A stretch of DNA of 64,000 nucleotides from Embleya hyalina (GCF_003967355.1 NZ_BIFH01000023.1:62001-126000); one strand, 5' to 3'; shown: positions 33,296 to 41,868, counted from the stretch's first letter. The notes: generated from the letters alone by a model not told the origin. Translations and numbers: made by a program.

Positions 33296-34276
33296 CTAGA
33301 CCGGCGCGGAGATTGCCTGCGGGCCGAGCACGAACGTCGAGTCGACCTGCTCGGCCAGGTCGACGCCGGTCTTCGCGTTGGCCCAGCCGCGTGCGTTCCG
33401 CAGGTGGAACTCGACCATCTGCGCGGTGTACCGCCCCCAGTCGCGGCGCTCGAAACCGGCGTCGGCGGCGAGCGTCAACTCCTCCAGCGCGGCCCGGTTG
33501 ACCGGCTCCAGGCTGTCGAAGTCGGGGGAGTGGCCCTTCTCCAGGGCCCGTACGTAGTCGGACTGCACGGTCCAGGTGAGCAGGTCGTCGCCGACGTGCT
33601 CGCGCAGGAACTCGACGTCGTCGGGGCCCTGGACCTTGTTGCCGACCACCGCGAGCGAGACGCCCCAGTCGCGGGCGTAGTCGCGGTATTGCCGGTAGAC
33701 GCCGACGCCCTTGCGGGTCGGCTCGGCGACCAGGAAGGTCAGGTCGAACCGGGTGAACAGCCCGGAGGCGAACGAGTCCGAGCCGGCGGTCATGTCGACC
33801 ACCAGATATTCGCCCGCGCCGTCGACGAGGTGGTTGAGGTACAACTCCACCGCGCCGACCTTCGAGTGGTAGCACGCGACGCCGAGATCGGACTCGGCGA
33901 ACGGCCCCGTCGCCATCAGCCGCAGCCCGGGCAGGCCGGGAACCTCGCGCGCGCACGCCGCGTGGATCGGGTTGTCCTCGGTGAGTCGGATCAGCCGCGA
34001 CCCCCGGCCCGGCGGGGTGGTCTTGACCATCTGCTCGGTCGAGCCGATCCGCGGGTTGTCGCCGCGCAACCAGTCCTTGATCGTGGGCAGTCGGGCGCCC
34101 ATCGCGGGCATCGCCGCCGCGGCCTGCTCGTCGAGGCCGAGCGCGGCGCCGAGGTGTTGGTTGATGTCCGCGTCCACGGCGACCACCGGCCGGCCGGTGG
34201 CCACCAGATGCCGGATGAACAACGACGAGAGCGTGGTCTTGCCGCTGCCGCCCTTGCCGACGAAGGCGATTTTCAC
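33296..34276 (-). CDS. MinD/CooC-like P-loop ATPase
   Basis: A 326-residue deviant-Walker ATPase. VKIAFVGKGGSGKTTLSSLF at the very N-terminus is the Walker A motif with signature lysine; VVAVDADINQHLGAALGL is switch I; YLVVDMTAGSDSFASGLF is Walker B and switch II. This arrangement resembles CooC and related ATPases that insert metals, and more loosely MinD. GTG 34276 directly follows GGGAGGGG, which fixes the start. The promoter contains a Zur-like box. The target is unknown; a role in metal delivery is suggested by family and by that box, not shown. Confidence 0.82.
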   Translation of the reverse strand: MKIAFVGKGGSGKTTLSSLFIRHLVATGRPVVAVDADINQHLGAALGLDEQAAAAMPAMGARLPTIKDWLRGDNPRIGSTEQMVKTTPPGRGSRLIRLTEDNPIHAACAREVPGLPGLRLMATGPFAESDLGVACYHSKVGAVELYLNHLVDGAGEYLVVDMTAGSDSFASGLFTRFDLTFLVAEPTRKGVGVYRQYRDYARDWGVSLAVVGNKVQGPDDVEFLREHVGDDLLTWTVQSDYVRALEKGHSPDFDSLEPVNRAALEELTLAADAGFERRDWGRYTAQMVEFHLRNARGWANAKTGVDLAEQVDSTFVLGPQAISAPV

Positions 34277-34300
34277 GGCCCCTCCCTTGATATATGAGTT

Positions 34301-34315
34301 TGACAATCGTTTTCG
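34301..34315 (-). promoter_or_regulatory. Zur/Fur-type box overlapping the promoter of the MinD/CooC-like ATPase
   Basis: TGACAATCGTTTTCG matches the actinobacterial Zur-box pattern TGAAAATCATTTTCA at 12 of 15 positions. On the reverse strand it falls between a possible -35 (CTATCG) and -10 (CATATA) of the ATPase gene, the normal place for a repressor. It is an isolated AT-rich patch. Confidence 0.45.
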
Positions 34316-34464
34316 ATAGGATCATCCGTTGCGGACCGTGATCACGTCAAGTCGGAAAGTAGTCGAACCGTCGGTCGGGGGGACGTCGACCGCGCGCGGG
34401 CACGGTCGGGCTCGGCGCGGGCCCGTGTCGCGGGTGATTCGCGGCCCGGCGTAGGGTCGCTCGG

Positions 34465-35271
34465 GTGAGCACCGCAACCGATCCCCTCGCCGCCCTCGCG
34501 CTCCTGCCCGGCGTGCCGGAGTCCGTCGAGGACACCCGCACGGCGGTGGACCGGCTGCTCGGCCACCGCACGATGCGCCGCCGCAGCATGGACATCAGTG
34601 CCGAATCCGCGCTCCGCGGCGCGCGGGCCAGTGCCGCGCTGGAGGGCGTCGACTGGTCGCTGGAGGAGATTCGCCGGCGGACCGACTACTCGTCCTCGCT
34701 CGACGACGGCGGTGCGGTGGTCGCGGGCGCGTTGCGGCTGTCCGCCGAGATCGGCACGCTCCTCGGCACCTGGGGGCACAGTCCGCTCCAGGTGCTGGCC
34801 AGATTGCACGTGGTCGCCGCGGCCGACGCGGTGCCCGCCGAGGCGCTGGGCCGGCCGCGCCGGGACGACGAGTCGTCGGCCGGGCAGCTCCCGGCGGACG
34901 AGGTGGCGGCTCGCCTCGACGGGTTGTCCCGGCTGTTGCTCGCGCCGTCCGCCGCGCCCGCGATCGTGGTCGCCGCGGTCACCCACGGGGAGATCCTGAG
35001 CCTGGCCCCGTTCGGCTGGGGCAACGGGCTGATCGCCCGCGCCGCGCAGCGGATCGTGCTGATCACCCGGGGCCTGGACCCGAAGGGCGCGGCGGTGCCG
35101 GAGGTCGGCCACCTGGAACTGGGCGTGGACGCCTACGCCGAGGCGCTGCGGGCGTACGAGAGCGGCACCGCCGAGGGTGTGGCGACCTGGATCCGGCACT
35201 GCGCGGAGGCGATGACTCTGGGTGCGCGCGAGAGCGTCGCGGTGTGCGAAGCGGTGATGCGCGGGATCTGA
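34465..35271 (+). CDS. Fic/DOC-fold protein with degenerate catalytic motif
   Basis: A 268-residue helical protein. Residues 56-61 (SAALEG) fit the Fic inhibitory motif (S/T)-x3-E-(G/N). Residues 181-192 read APFGWGNGLIAR, clearly related to the Fic catalytic motif HPFx(D/E)GNGRxxR but with the essential His replaced by Ala, the Asp/Glu by Trp and the first Arg by Leu. Canonical Fic enzymes transfer AMP or other nucleotides onto proteins; this one should not catalyse that reaction in the usual way. It lies between the MinD/CooC-like ATPase and the HAD-IB/tad region, and relatives have been annotated in Streptomyces simply as oxidoreductase or Fic-family. Confidence 0.75.
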   Translation: MSTATDPLAALALLPGVPESVEDTRTAVDRLLGHRTMRRRSMDISAESALRGARASAALEGVDWSLEEIRRRTDYSSSLDDGGAVVAGALRLSAEIGTLLGTWGHSPLQVLARLHVVAAADAVPAEALGRPRRDDESSAGQLPADEVAARLDGLSRLLLAPSAAPAIVVAAVTHGEILSLAPFGWGNGLIARAAQRIVLITRGLDPKGAAVPEVGHLELGVDAYAEALRAYESGTAEGVATWIRHCAEAMTLGARESVAVCEAVMRGI

Positions 35272-35375
35272 CGCCCGGCGGGGTGGCGGGGCGCTTCGGC
35301 TGGAGGCGTCTCGGGTGGGCGCGGCCGGGCTCGGCGCGGTTCGCCGCAGGTTGCTTCGGGTCCGGACGTACGAGA

Positions 35376-35401
35376 CGGCGGCGCCCCTGAGGACGCCGCC
35401 G
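35376..35401 (+). terminator. hairpin terminator after the Fic-like gene
   Basis: An 8-bp perfect GC stem (35376-35383 with 35394-35401) followed by CTTTGTC. It lies about 105 bases after the stop. Confidence 0.65.
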
Positions 35402-35789
35402 CTTTGTCACTCCCGCCGAGGTATCAGGCGTGTACCCGTTATGACGATCGGCCCCGGCATGCGCATCCACGGGGGGAAGAACATGCAGGTTGTCCGACGC
35501 GTTCGGCCCCTACGAGGGTCGGTCGCACGTGGGTTCCCGGCGGTCGTGCTCGATCCGTCCCGGCCACCCGGGTGAGCGGGGGCCGTACGGGCCGTTGGTC
35601 CCTTTTCTAGTGGGTTGCCGAGAGGAGGGGAACCCCTGGCCCAAGATCTTTACTTTCGGCCTTTGTCGGATTTGCTCCGCCGTCGATGATCGTCGGGCGT
35701 CGCCGCGGTCGACCGCGATGCCCCGACACGGGCTCTCCGGCCGGGGTGGCGGGTCGCGGTGTTTCCCGGTGCCTCCCGGTGCTTCCCGC
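35402..35789. other. intergenic stretch with an AT-richer core, possibly a small RNA
   Basis: No gene is credible here. The part at about 35600-35690 is less GC-rich, contains GGGTT and AACCC arms that can pair around GAGGAGG, and ends near the 3' end of the reverse-strand HAD gene. It might be a structured leader or small RNA, but I do not recognise a known family. Confidence 0.3.
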
Positions 35790-36596
35790 TCAGCGGCGCT
35801 TCCTGGCGAGGTACCAGACGAAGCCGGCCGCGGTGGCGCCCGCGCCGATCGCGGTCGCGGCGAGCACGGGGCGCGAGGGTACCGAGAGGGTGGGCACCCG
35901 CTGGCGCAGCGCCACGGGGCGGCTGAAGACCAGTACGGGCCACCCGCGGGCGGTCGCCTCGCGACGCAGGCCGCGATCCGGGTTGACCGCGTACGGGTGG
36001 CCGACCTCCAGGAGCATCGGCAGGTCGGTGATCGAATCGCTGTACGCGTAGCAGGAGGTGAGGTCGTAGCCCTCGGTGCGGGCCAACTCCTTGACCGCCG
36101 CGGCCTTGTTGGGCCCGTACGCGTAGAAGTCGATCTCGCCGGAGTAGCGGCCGTCCTCGACCACCATCCGGGTGGCCACCACGCGGTCCGCGCCGAGCAT
36201 GTCACCGATGGGCTCGACCACTTCGGCCCCGGAGGAGCTGACGATGACCACGTCTCGGCCGGCCGCGTGGTGTTCCTCGATCAGGGACGCGGCCTCGTCG
36301 TAGATGATCGGGTCGATCATGTCGTGCAGGGTCTCCGCGACGATCTCGCGCACCTGCTGCACGTCCCAGCCGCGGCACAGCGCGGACAGGTATTCGCGCA
36401 TGCGCTCCATCTGGTCGTGATCCGCGCCGCCGACGAGGAAGACGAACTGGGCGTAGGCGCTCTTGAGGACGGAGCGGCGATTGATGAGTCCGCCGTGGTA
36501 GAAGGATCTGCTGAACGCCAGCGCACTGGACCTGGCGATGATGGTCTTGTCGAGGTCGAAGAAGGCTGCTGTCCGCTTCGGCGCCTGGGTTTCCAC
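35790..36596 (-). CDS. HAD-IB family phosphatase-like protein with C-terminal membrane anchor
   Basis: A 268-residue protein. Motif I is FFDLDKTII, in the D-x-D-x-T form of SerB-like HAD-IB hydrolases. Motif II lies in VVIVSSSGAE, the motif III lysine in GPNKAAAVKEL, and motif IV in AYSDSITDLPML. A final hydrophobic helix (VLAATAIGAGATAAGFVWYLA) and basic RKRR end tether it to the inner membrane face. Orthologues next to ssd in Streptomyces are annotated as morphological differentiation-associated. Phosphoserine or a phospholipid head group are possible substrates; neither is shown. Confidence 0.85.
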   Translation of the reverse strand: METQAPKRTAAFFDLDKTIIARSSALAFSRSFYHGGLINRRSVLKSAYAQFVFLVGGADHDQMERMREYLSALCRGWDVQQVREIVAETLHDMIDPIIYDEAASLIEEHHAAGRDVVIVSSSGAEVVEPIGDMLGADRVVATRMVVEDGRYSGEIDFYAYGPNKAAAVKELARTEGYDLTSCYAYSDSITDLPMLLEVGHPYAVNPDRGLRREATARGWPVLVFSRPVALRQRVPTLSVPSRPVLAATAIGAGATAAGFVWYLARKRR

Positions 36597-36640
36597 AGTT
36601 CACGAGGATAAGGGCAGCCATTCGGCGTAAACTCCGCGTC

Positions 36641-36706
36641 GTGGGTTTGCTAGAGAACCCCCTCGGGTACATCCTGGAAGTCACGGATCGTTCGCGACCG
36701 TGCTAA
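36641..36706 (+). CDS. possible 21-residue peptide of a short transcription unit
   Basis: GTG 36641 to TAA 36706 encodes 21 residues (GLLENPLGYILEVTDRSRP plus ends). It is divergent from the HAD-IB gene and is followed after 38 bases by one of the strongest terminators in the window. No Shine-Dalgarno sequence is obvious. It may be a leader peptide, a membrane micropeptide or simply part of a small RNA. The terminator makes a short, separate transcript likely whatever the coding status. Confidence 0.35.
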   Translation: MGLLENPLGYILEVTDRSRPC

Positions 36707-36744
36707 CCCGGTCCGACTCCTCCCCCCCCCGAGTCGGCCGCGGA

Positions 36745-36796
36745 GACGACCCCCGCTCTCCCCCCCGGCGGGGGTCGTCGCTTGTCCGGGGGGCTT
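36745..36796 (+). terminator. strong hairpin terminator with T-run
   Basis: A perfect 12-bp stem (36745-36756 with 36768-36779) followed by a G-run and TTTTTT ending at 36796. The T-run sets forward orientation. It lies upstream of, not after, the ssd/tad operon and so must end a transcript starting near 36600. Confidence 0.85.
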
Positions 36797-36890
36797 TTTT
36801 GCGTCCCGATGCGGGTGGGCGCGGGGTTTTGTTCGGGTGATCGCCGGGGTGGTAATCCCCGATGCGGGTCGGTTCCCTCGTGATTGTCGG

Positions 36891-36950
36891 CGGTTGTCGG
36901 CGGTTGTCGGCGGTTGTCGGCGGTTGTCGGCGGTTGTCGGCGGTTGTCGG
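36891..36950 (+). repeat. decamer tandem repeat (six perfect units)
   Basis: CGGTTGTCGG occurs six times head to tail without a mismatch, preceded by a partial copy (TGATTGTCGG). It lies about 300 bases upstream of the ssd start. A 10-bp period equals about one helical turn. The surrounding 36800-37255 stretch holds no credible gene. Confidence 0.95.
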
Positions 36951-37255
36951 CGTTGCGCTTGTCGTGGGGAATCGGGTGGGGATTTCGGAGTTGCGGGTGA
37001 GCGGGGTCGCGGAGGTGGGTGGGGAGCGAGGGCCCGCGGGGGTGTGGGCCTTGCGTTCGGGGGTGGAGGTCGGGGCAGTGGCGGCGTCGGAACGGCCCGG
37101 TTTGTACCTCGCGCGAGTGAATCCGTAATCCACAGTCGCGGGCTTGTCCACAGGTGGGAACCACCCGCTCGGCGGAACGCGCGATTGCCGCGACGGTTGG
37201 GGTCAGTTCCCGGGAGGGCCGGTTCGGCCGGACCTCCCCGACCCCTGGAGGTTCC

Positions 37256-38347
37256 GTGGCAGCGCTTTCCCCACCTCGGCCGGCTCGTCCGCTCCTGGTG
37301 ACCGGCGATCCGGCCCTGCTCGACGAACTCCTGCGGCTGTGCGCGGTGGCCGGGATCGAGCCCGAGGTGCAACCGGACGCGGGCGCGGCGCGGGCCGCCT
37401 GGCCGGGGGCGCCGCTGGTGATCGTCGGCGACGACGTGACCCCGGGGTTGGCCCGGTGCGGGCTGCCGCGTCGCGAGGACGTGGTGCTGATCGGCGACGA
37501 CCTGGACGACGGCGACGTGTGGCGGCGGGCGGTGGACGTCGGCGCGGATCACGTGGTGTTCCTGCCCGACGCGGAGCACTGGATCGTCGATCGGTTGGGC
37601 GATGTCGCCGAGGGCACCGGGCCCGACGCGCACACCATCGCGGTGCTCGGTGGGTGCGGCGGCAGCGGGGCCAGCACGCTGGCCTGTGCGCTCGGGGTGG
37701 CGGCGGTGCGGACCGGACTGGCCACCGCGCTGGTGGACGTGGACCCGCTGGGCGGCGGCCTCGACGTGCTGCTCGGCGGCGAGGACGAGAGCGGGCTGCG
37801 CTGGTCCGATCTGGCGAGCGCGCGCGGGCGGATCGACGGAGGCGCACTCTCCGATGCGCTGCCGCACCTGCACGGGTTGACCGTGTTGTCCTGGGACCGG
37901 GACCGGCCGCCCGCGATCCCGCCGGAGACGGTCCGCTCGGTGGTGCGGGCGGTGCGCAGGCGCCACGACGTGGCGGTGCTCGACGTGCCCCGGCATACCG
38001 ACCCGGTCGCGGCGGAGGCGCTGCGGCTGTGCGATACGGGGCTGTTGGTGGTGCCGGCCGAGGTGCGGGCGCTGGCCGCGGCGGCGCAGGTGGCGGGCCG
38101 GGTGGGGTCGATGGTGCGCGATCTGCGGGCGGTGGTGCGGCAGCCGAGTTCGTCGGGGCTGACCTCCGAGGCGGTCGCGCGGGGCCTGGGGCTGGCGCTC
38201 GCGGGGGAGTTGCGGCCGGAGGCGGGGTTGGCGGCGGCCACCGAACGGGGTGATCCGCCGGGGCTGCGCACGCGGGGGCCGTTGGCCCGGTTCTGTCGGG
38301 ACTACCTCGCGGGCAATCCGGCCGGCGTGGCGCGGGAGGCGGCGTGA
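37256..38347 (+). CDS. ssd: septum site-determining/TadZ-CpaE-like ATPase Ssd
   Basis: A 363-residue protein with an N-terminal receiver-like half (LLVTGDPALLDELLRLCAVAG) and a MinD-like half starting at AVLGGCGGSGASTLACALG, a degenerate Walker A motif without the usual GKT lysine. LVDVDPLGGGLDVLLGG and VAVLDVPRHTDPVAAEAL follow. This lack of a canonical Walker A is typical of actinobacterial Ssd. TadZ/CpaE proteins place the pilus assembly complex at the pole; Ssd affects septation in mycobacteria. GTG 37256 follows GGAGG. Its stop overlaps the tadA start (GTGA). Confidence 0.88.
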   Translation: MAALSPPRPARPLLVTGDPALLDELLRLCAVAGIEPEVQPDAGAARAAWPGAPLVIVGDDVTPGLARCGLPRREDVVLIGDDLDDGDVWRRAVDVGADHVVFLPDAEHWIVDRLGDVAEGTGPDAHTIAVLGGCGGSGASTLACALGVAAVRTGLATALVDVDPLGGGLDVLLGGEDESGLRWSDLASARGRIDGGALSDALPHLHGLTVLSWDRDRPPAIPPETVRSVVRAVRRRHDVAVLDVPRHTDPVAAEALRLCDTGLLVVPAEVRALAAAAQVAGRVGSMVRDLRAVVRQPSSSGLTSEAVARGLGLALAGELRPEAGLAAATERGDPPGLRTRGPLARFCRDYLAGNPAGVAREAA

Positions 38348-39726
38348 GCGCGCGCGAGGTGCCACCGATGCCGCCGTTCCCGCCGCCTGGTGCGCCGCCG
38401 CTGCCGTCGAGGGGCGTGCGGTCGGACCGGGTGCCGCAGCCGCCGCCGTGGCCGGTGCCGGCGCCGCCGGTCGGGGGCACCGGGGTCTTCTCCGCGCCGC
38501 AGCCGCGACCCGTCGCGGTGCCGGTCGCGGTGCCGGTCGTGTCGGCCGGTCCGGTGATCGCTCCGCCGCCGGATCCGGCGTTGGTCGAGGCGGTGCGGGC
38601 GCGGTTGGCCGCCGGGGGGCACGAGCCGACGCCCGCGGCGGTGGCCGCGGCGTTGCGGGCCGAGGGGCGGGTGCTCGGCGAGGCGGCGTTGCCGGACCTG
38701 GTCCGGGCGCTGCGGTCGGAGATTGCCGGGGCCGGGCCGTTGGACGTGCTGCTGCGCGACCCGGAGGTGACCGACGTGCTGGTCAACGCGCCCGACGAGG
38801 TGTGGATCGATCGGGGCGCGGGTCCGCAGCGCACGGCGGTGACCTTCGCCGACGACGCGGCGGTGCGGCGGTTGGCCCAGCGGTTGGCGAGCGGGGTCGG
38901 GCGGCGGTTGGACGACGCCTCGCCGTATGTGGACGCCACGCTCGCCGACGGTGTGCGGCTGCACGCGGTGTTGCGGCCGGTCGCGGTGCGGGGTACGTGC
39001 CTGTCGTTGCGGGTGCCTCGGCGTACCTCGCTCGGGGTGGCCGACCTGGTGCGGGCCGGCTCGTTGTCGCCGGCCGCGGCCGAACTGCTGTGTGCGGTGG
39101 TCTCGGCGCGGGCCGCGTTCCTGGTCTCGGGCGGCACGGGTTCGGGCAAGACCACGCTGTTGGGGGCGCTGCTGGGTTGTGCGCATCCGGCCGAACGGTT
39201 GCTGCTCGCCGAGGATTCGGCCGAATTGACGCCGCGTCACCCGCATGTGGTGCGGCTGGAGTCGCGGCCGGCCAATGTCGAGGGCGCGGGCGAGGTCACC
39301 CTGCGCGACCTGGTCCGCCAGGCCCTGCGGATGCGGCCGGACCGGCTCGTGGTCGGCGAGGTGCGGGGCGCCGAGGTGGTGGAGTTGCTCGCGGCCCTGA
39401 ACACCGGGCACGAGGGCGGTTGCGGCACGGTGCACGCGAACTCGGCGGCCGATGTGCCTGCGCGGTTGGAGGCGTTGGGGGCGCTGGCCGGGCTCGGCCG
39501 GGGCGCGGTGCACAGCCAGGTGGCGGCCGCGCTCGATCTGGTCGTGCATGTGGTGCGCGAGCGCGACGGGTTGCGGCGGGCGGCCGAGGTCCATGTCCTG
39601 GAACGGGACACGGCGGGCTGGGTGCGACCGGTCCCGGCGGTGAGCTTCGAACGTGCCGGTGGCTGTCGGCCGGGCCCGGGCCACGGCAGGTTGGCCGCGC
39701 TGCTGGCCGGGTGGTGGCGCGGATGA
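38344..39726 (+). CDS. tadA: TadA/CpaF-type secretion ATPase
   Basis: A 460-residue hexameric ATPase of the type II/IV secretion family. After a Pro-rich start (about 1-80) and an N-terminal domain come [20 protein letters not shown], Walker [17 protein letters not shown], the Asp box LLAEDSAEL, the arginine-rich [20 protein letters not shown] Walker B region and the His box [13 protein letters not shown]. It powers assembly of Flp-like pili with TadB and TadC. GTG 38344 overlaps ssd by four bases. A 77-bp tandem repeat separates it from tadB. Confidence 0.94.
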   Translation: MSAREVPPMPPFPPPGAPPLPSRGVRSDRVPQPPPWPVPAPPVGGTGVFSAPQPRPVAVPVAVPVVSAGPVIAPPPDPALVEAVRARLAAGGHEPTPAAVAAALRAEGRVLGEAALPDLVRALRSEIAGAGPLDVLLRDPEVTDVLVNAPDEVWIDRGAGPQRTAVTFADDAAVRRLAQRLASGVGRRLDDASPYVDATLADGVRLHAVLRPVAVRGTCLSLRVPRRTSLGVADLVRAGSLSPAAAELLCAVVSARAAFLVSGGTGSGKTTLLGALLGCAHPAERLLLAEDSAELTPRHPHVVRLESRPANVEGAGEVTLRDLVRQALRMRPDRLVVGEVRGAEVVELLAALNTGHEGGCGTVHANSAADVPARLEALGALAGLGRGAVHSQVAAALDLVVHVVRERDGLRRAAEVHVLERDTAGWVRPVPAVSFERAGGCRPGPGHGRLAALLAGWWRG

Positions 39727-39950
39727 CGACGGCGTCGGGGGCCGGCGGGTCGGCTCGGCTCGGGTGTCCTCGAGCGACGGATGGGCCGGGTCGGGTTGTG
39801 CCGGCCGGTTCGGGTGGCGGTTCGCGGGAGCTTGCGGTGGTTGACATCACGCGCCGGACGGGCCGGGTGGGGTTGTGCTCGCGGGTTCGGGTGGCGGTTC
39901 TCGGGTGCCTGCGGTGGTTGTCCTCACGCGCCGGACGGGCCGGATTCGGG
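39727..39950 (+). repeat. 77-bp tandem repeat inside the tad operon
   Basis: About 2.4 head-to-tail copies with a 77-bp period; for example, CACGCGCCGGACGGGCCGG recurs at 39848 and 39925, and GGGTTGTG at 39793 and 39870. The array fills the space between the tadA stop and the tadB start, where homologous operons usually have overlapping genes. 77 is not a multiple of three, so copy-number change would alter frame if translated. Confidence 0.85.
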
Positions 39951-40030
39951 TGGGGGCTTCCGGGTTTCCGCGGTGCGCGTTCTCGGAGGCTCGGGTGGGC
40001 GGCGGGTTCCCGGGTGGTTGTGGCGGTTGG

Positions 40031-40885
40031 GTGGGGGTGGTGTGGGTGATTTCGGTGATGGTGGGGGCGTTTGGGGTTGGTGGGCTGGTTTGGTGGTCGA
40101 TGGCTCGGGTGGGGCCTGGGCGGTTGCCCGGGGTGTTGGGGGTTTCGGGCGGCGGGTGGGGTGGGCGGTCGGCCTGGGTGGGGGTGGTTCGGCGGCGCCG
40201 GGTGGTCGCGGCGGTGTTGGCCGCCGGGGGCTTGGCGGCCTTGGTGTCGGGGTCGGTGGTGCCTGTGCTCGTGGCTTTGCCGGGAGCCTGGGTGGTGCGG
40301 CGGCGGCGGGATCGGGTCCGGGCGGAGCGGGATGCCGGAGCGGTGCGTCGCGGCGTGGTGCGGCTGTGTGCGGCGCTGGCGGGGGAGTCGCGGGCCGGGC
40401 GCACGCCGGCACAGGCGTTGGCCGCCGCGGCGCACGCGGTGGACGGACCGATCGCCGCGGTGGTGGGCGAGGCGATCGGGACCGCCCGGGTGGGTGGCGA
40501 CGTGCCGGACGCGCTGGATCGCGCGGCGGCCGTGCCCGGGGCGGCCGGGCTGCGTCGGATCGCCGCCTGCTGGCGGATCGCGACCGGGCGCGGCGCCGGG
40601 TTCGCGCCGGCCCTGGAGCGGATCGCGGCGGGTCTGCGGGCCGAGGAGGACGCGCACGAGGAGGTGATCGCCGAACTCGCCGGGGCCCGCTCGACCGCGC
40701 AGGTCCTGGCCGGGCTGCCGGTGTTCGGTCTGTTCCTGGGCGGCGCGCTGGGGGCTCGGCCGGTGGAGGTGCTGTTGCGTACGCCGGCCGGGATCGGGTG
40801 TCTGTGCGCGGGGCTGACCCTGGTGGCGGTCGGTCTGGAGTGGACCGATCGCCTGGTTGCCCGAGCCGGGCCGGTGCCGGGATGA
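40031..40885 (+). CDS. tadB: TadB-like type II secretion F-family protein
   Basis: A protein of about 284 residues with one N-terminal helix (VISVMVGAFGVGGLVWWSM), a second hydrophobic region (VVAAVLAAGGLAALVSGSVVP), then the cytoplasmic four-helix T2SSF unit (CAALAGESRAGRTPAQAL, AIGTARVGGDVPDAL, ACWRIATGRGAGFAPALERIA) and two C-terminal helices. It is an inner-membrane platform for the TadA ATPase. The start is uncertain: GTG codons at 40031, 40037 and 40040 and ATG 40058 are all in frame. Its TGA overlaps the tadC ATG. Confidence 0.82.
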   Translation: MGVVWVISVMVGAFGVGGLVWWSMARVGPGRLPGVLGVSGGGWGGRSAWVGVVRRRRVVAAVLAAGGLAALVSGSVVPVLVALPGAWVVRRRRDRVRAERDAGAVRRGVVRLCAALAGESRAGRTPAQALAAAAHAVDGPIAAVVGEAIGTARVGGDVPDALDRAAAVPGAAGLRRIAACWRIATGRGAGFAPALERIAAGLRAEEDAHEEVIAELAGARSTAQVLAGLPVFGLFLGGALGARPVEVLLRTPAGIGCLCAGLTLVAVGLEWTDRLVARAGPVPG

Positions 40886-41595
40886 GCGCGGCGGCGGTGC
40901 TGGTGACGGTCGTCGCGGCGGCGGGCGCCGCGGCCGGTGCGGTGCGGGGGCGGGGCCCGGAGCTCCGCCCACGGTCGGCGAGGGGGCGGGATCCGGCGCT
41001 CGGTCGGCGGGCTGCGGCGGGGCTCGGCGGGGTGGCGGTGTTCGCGCTGTTCGGCGGCTGGCTCGGGGGTGCGGCCGGGCTCGTGGTGGCGGTCGTTTTG
41101 GATCGACGGCTGACCGGCCTGGAGTCGCGGTCGGGGCGGGCTCTGCGGGATCGGCTGCGGGCCGATCTGCCGCCCGCGGCCGACCTGTTCGCGGCGTGCC
41201 TGGTGGCGGGCAGCACGCCGGCGGACGCGGCCGAGGCGGTGGCGCACGCGGTCGGCGGGCCGCTGGCGGGCCGACTGCGGCCGATCGTGGCCTCGTTGCG
41301 GCTCGGCGGCGACCCCGGGCGGTGCTGGCTCGGGCTGACCGACGATCCCGTGCTTGCGCCCCTGGGGCGGGTGTTGGCCCGGGCGGCGACCGGTGGCGTG
41401 CCGGCGGCGGTCCTGGTCGCCGGGATGGCCGACGAGCAACGGGCCGAGCAGCGCCGGGCCGCGACCTCGGCCGCCCGCCGGGTGGGGGTGCGCGCCACGG
41501 TCCCGCTCGGGTTGTGCTTCCTGCCTGCTTTCCTGCTGGTCGGGGTGGTCCCGATCGTGATCGGGCTGGGCACGGCGCTGCTGAGGTCGAGGTGA
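40882..41595 (+). CDS. tadC: TadC-like type II secretion F-family protein
   Basis: A 237-residue second platform protein. Two N-terminal hydrophobic segments, a helical T2SSF domain (LPPAADLFAACLVAGSTPADAAE, LGGDPGRCWLGL, RAATGGVPAAVLVAGMADEQRA, given in parts) and the C-terminal helices LGLCFLPAFLLVGVVPIVIGLG fit TadC. ATG 40882 overlaps the tadB stop by four bases, so both are probably made in equal amounts. Confidence 0.85.
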   Translation: MSAAAVLVTVVAAAGAAAGAVRGRGPELRPRSARGRDPALGRRAAAGLGGVAVFALFGGWLGGAAGLVVAVVLDRRLTGLESRSGRALRDRLRADLPPAADLFAACLVAGSTPADAAEAVAHAVGGPLAGRLRPIVASLRLGGDPGRCWLGLTDDPVLAPLGRVLARAATGGVPAAVLVAGMADEQRAEQRRAATSAARRVGVRATVPLGLCFLPAFLLVGVVPIVIGLGTALLRSR

Positions 41596-41670
41596 GTCGG
41601 CGGGGTCGGGTGCGGAATGCACATGTTCATGAATGTTTCATGCGGTTTTGTATCGATGAGGGGGAGACTC

Positions 41671-41868
41671 ATGCGCATCTCGATTCCGAGCGCACGTCGA
41701 GTGTGGTCGTGGTTGCGTGTCGACACCGGGATGACCACCGCGGAATACGCGGTCGGCACGGTCGCCGCGGTGGCGTTCGGCGCGGTGTTGTTCAAGATCG
41801 TGACGAGTCCGGGAGTCGCTGCGGCGCTCACCAAGGTGATCACCAAGGCGCTCGATGTCTCGTTCTGA
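41671..41868 (+). CDS. Flp-like type IVb pilin (DUF4244)
   Basis: A 65-residue pilin precursor. A basic leader ends at Gly20 in RVDTG, then the mature start MTTAEYAVGTVAAVAFGAVLF with Glu at position 5 and Tyr at 6, the exact layout of Flp pilins cut by a prepilin peptidase. One hydrophobic helix and a short tail rich in Lys and Thr follow. It would polymerise into the pilus shaft. ATG 41671 follows GGGGGAGA. Its end overlaps the tadE start by 14 bases. Confidence 0.88.
   Translation: MRISIPSARRVWSWLRVDTGMTTAEYAVGTVAAVAFGAVLFKIVTSPGVAAALTKVITKALDVSF

Noticed and set aside
36681-37164. Reverse-strand proline- and threonine-rich frames across the decamer repeat
   Set aside because: The peptides are direct translations of the repeat and the terminator region, with no start signals.
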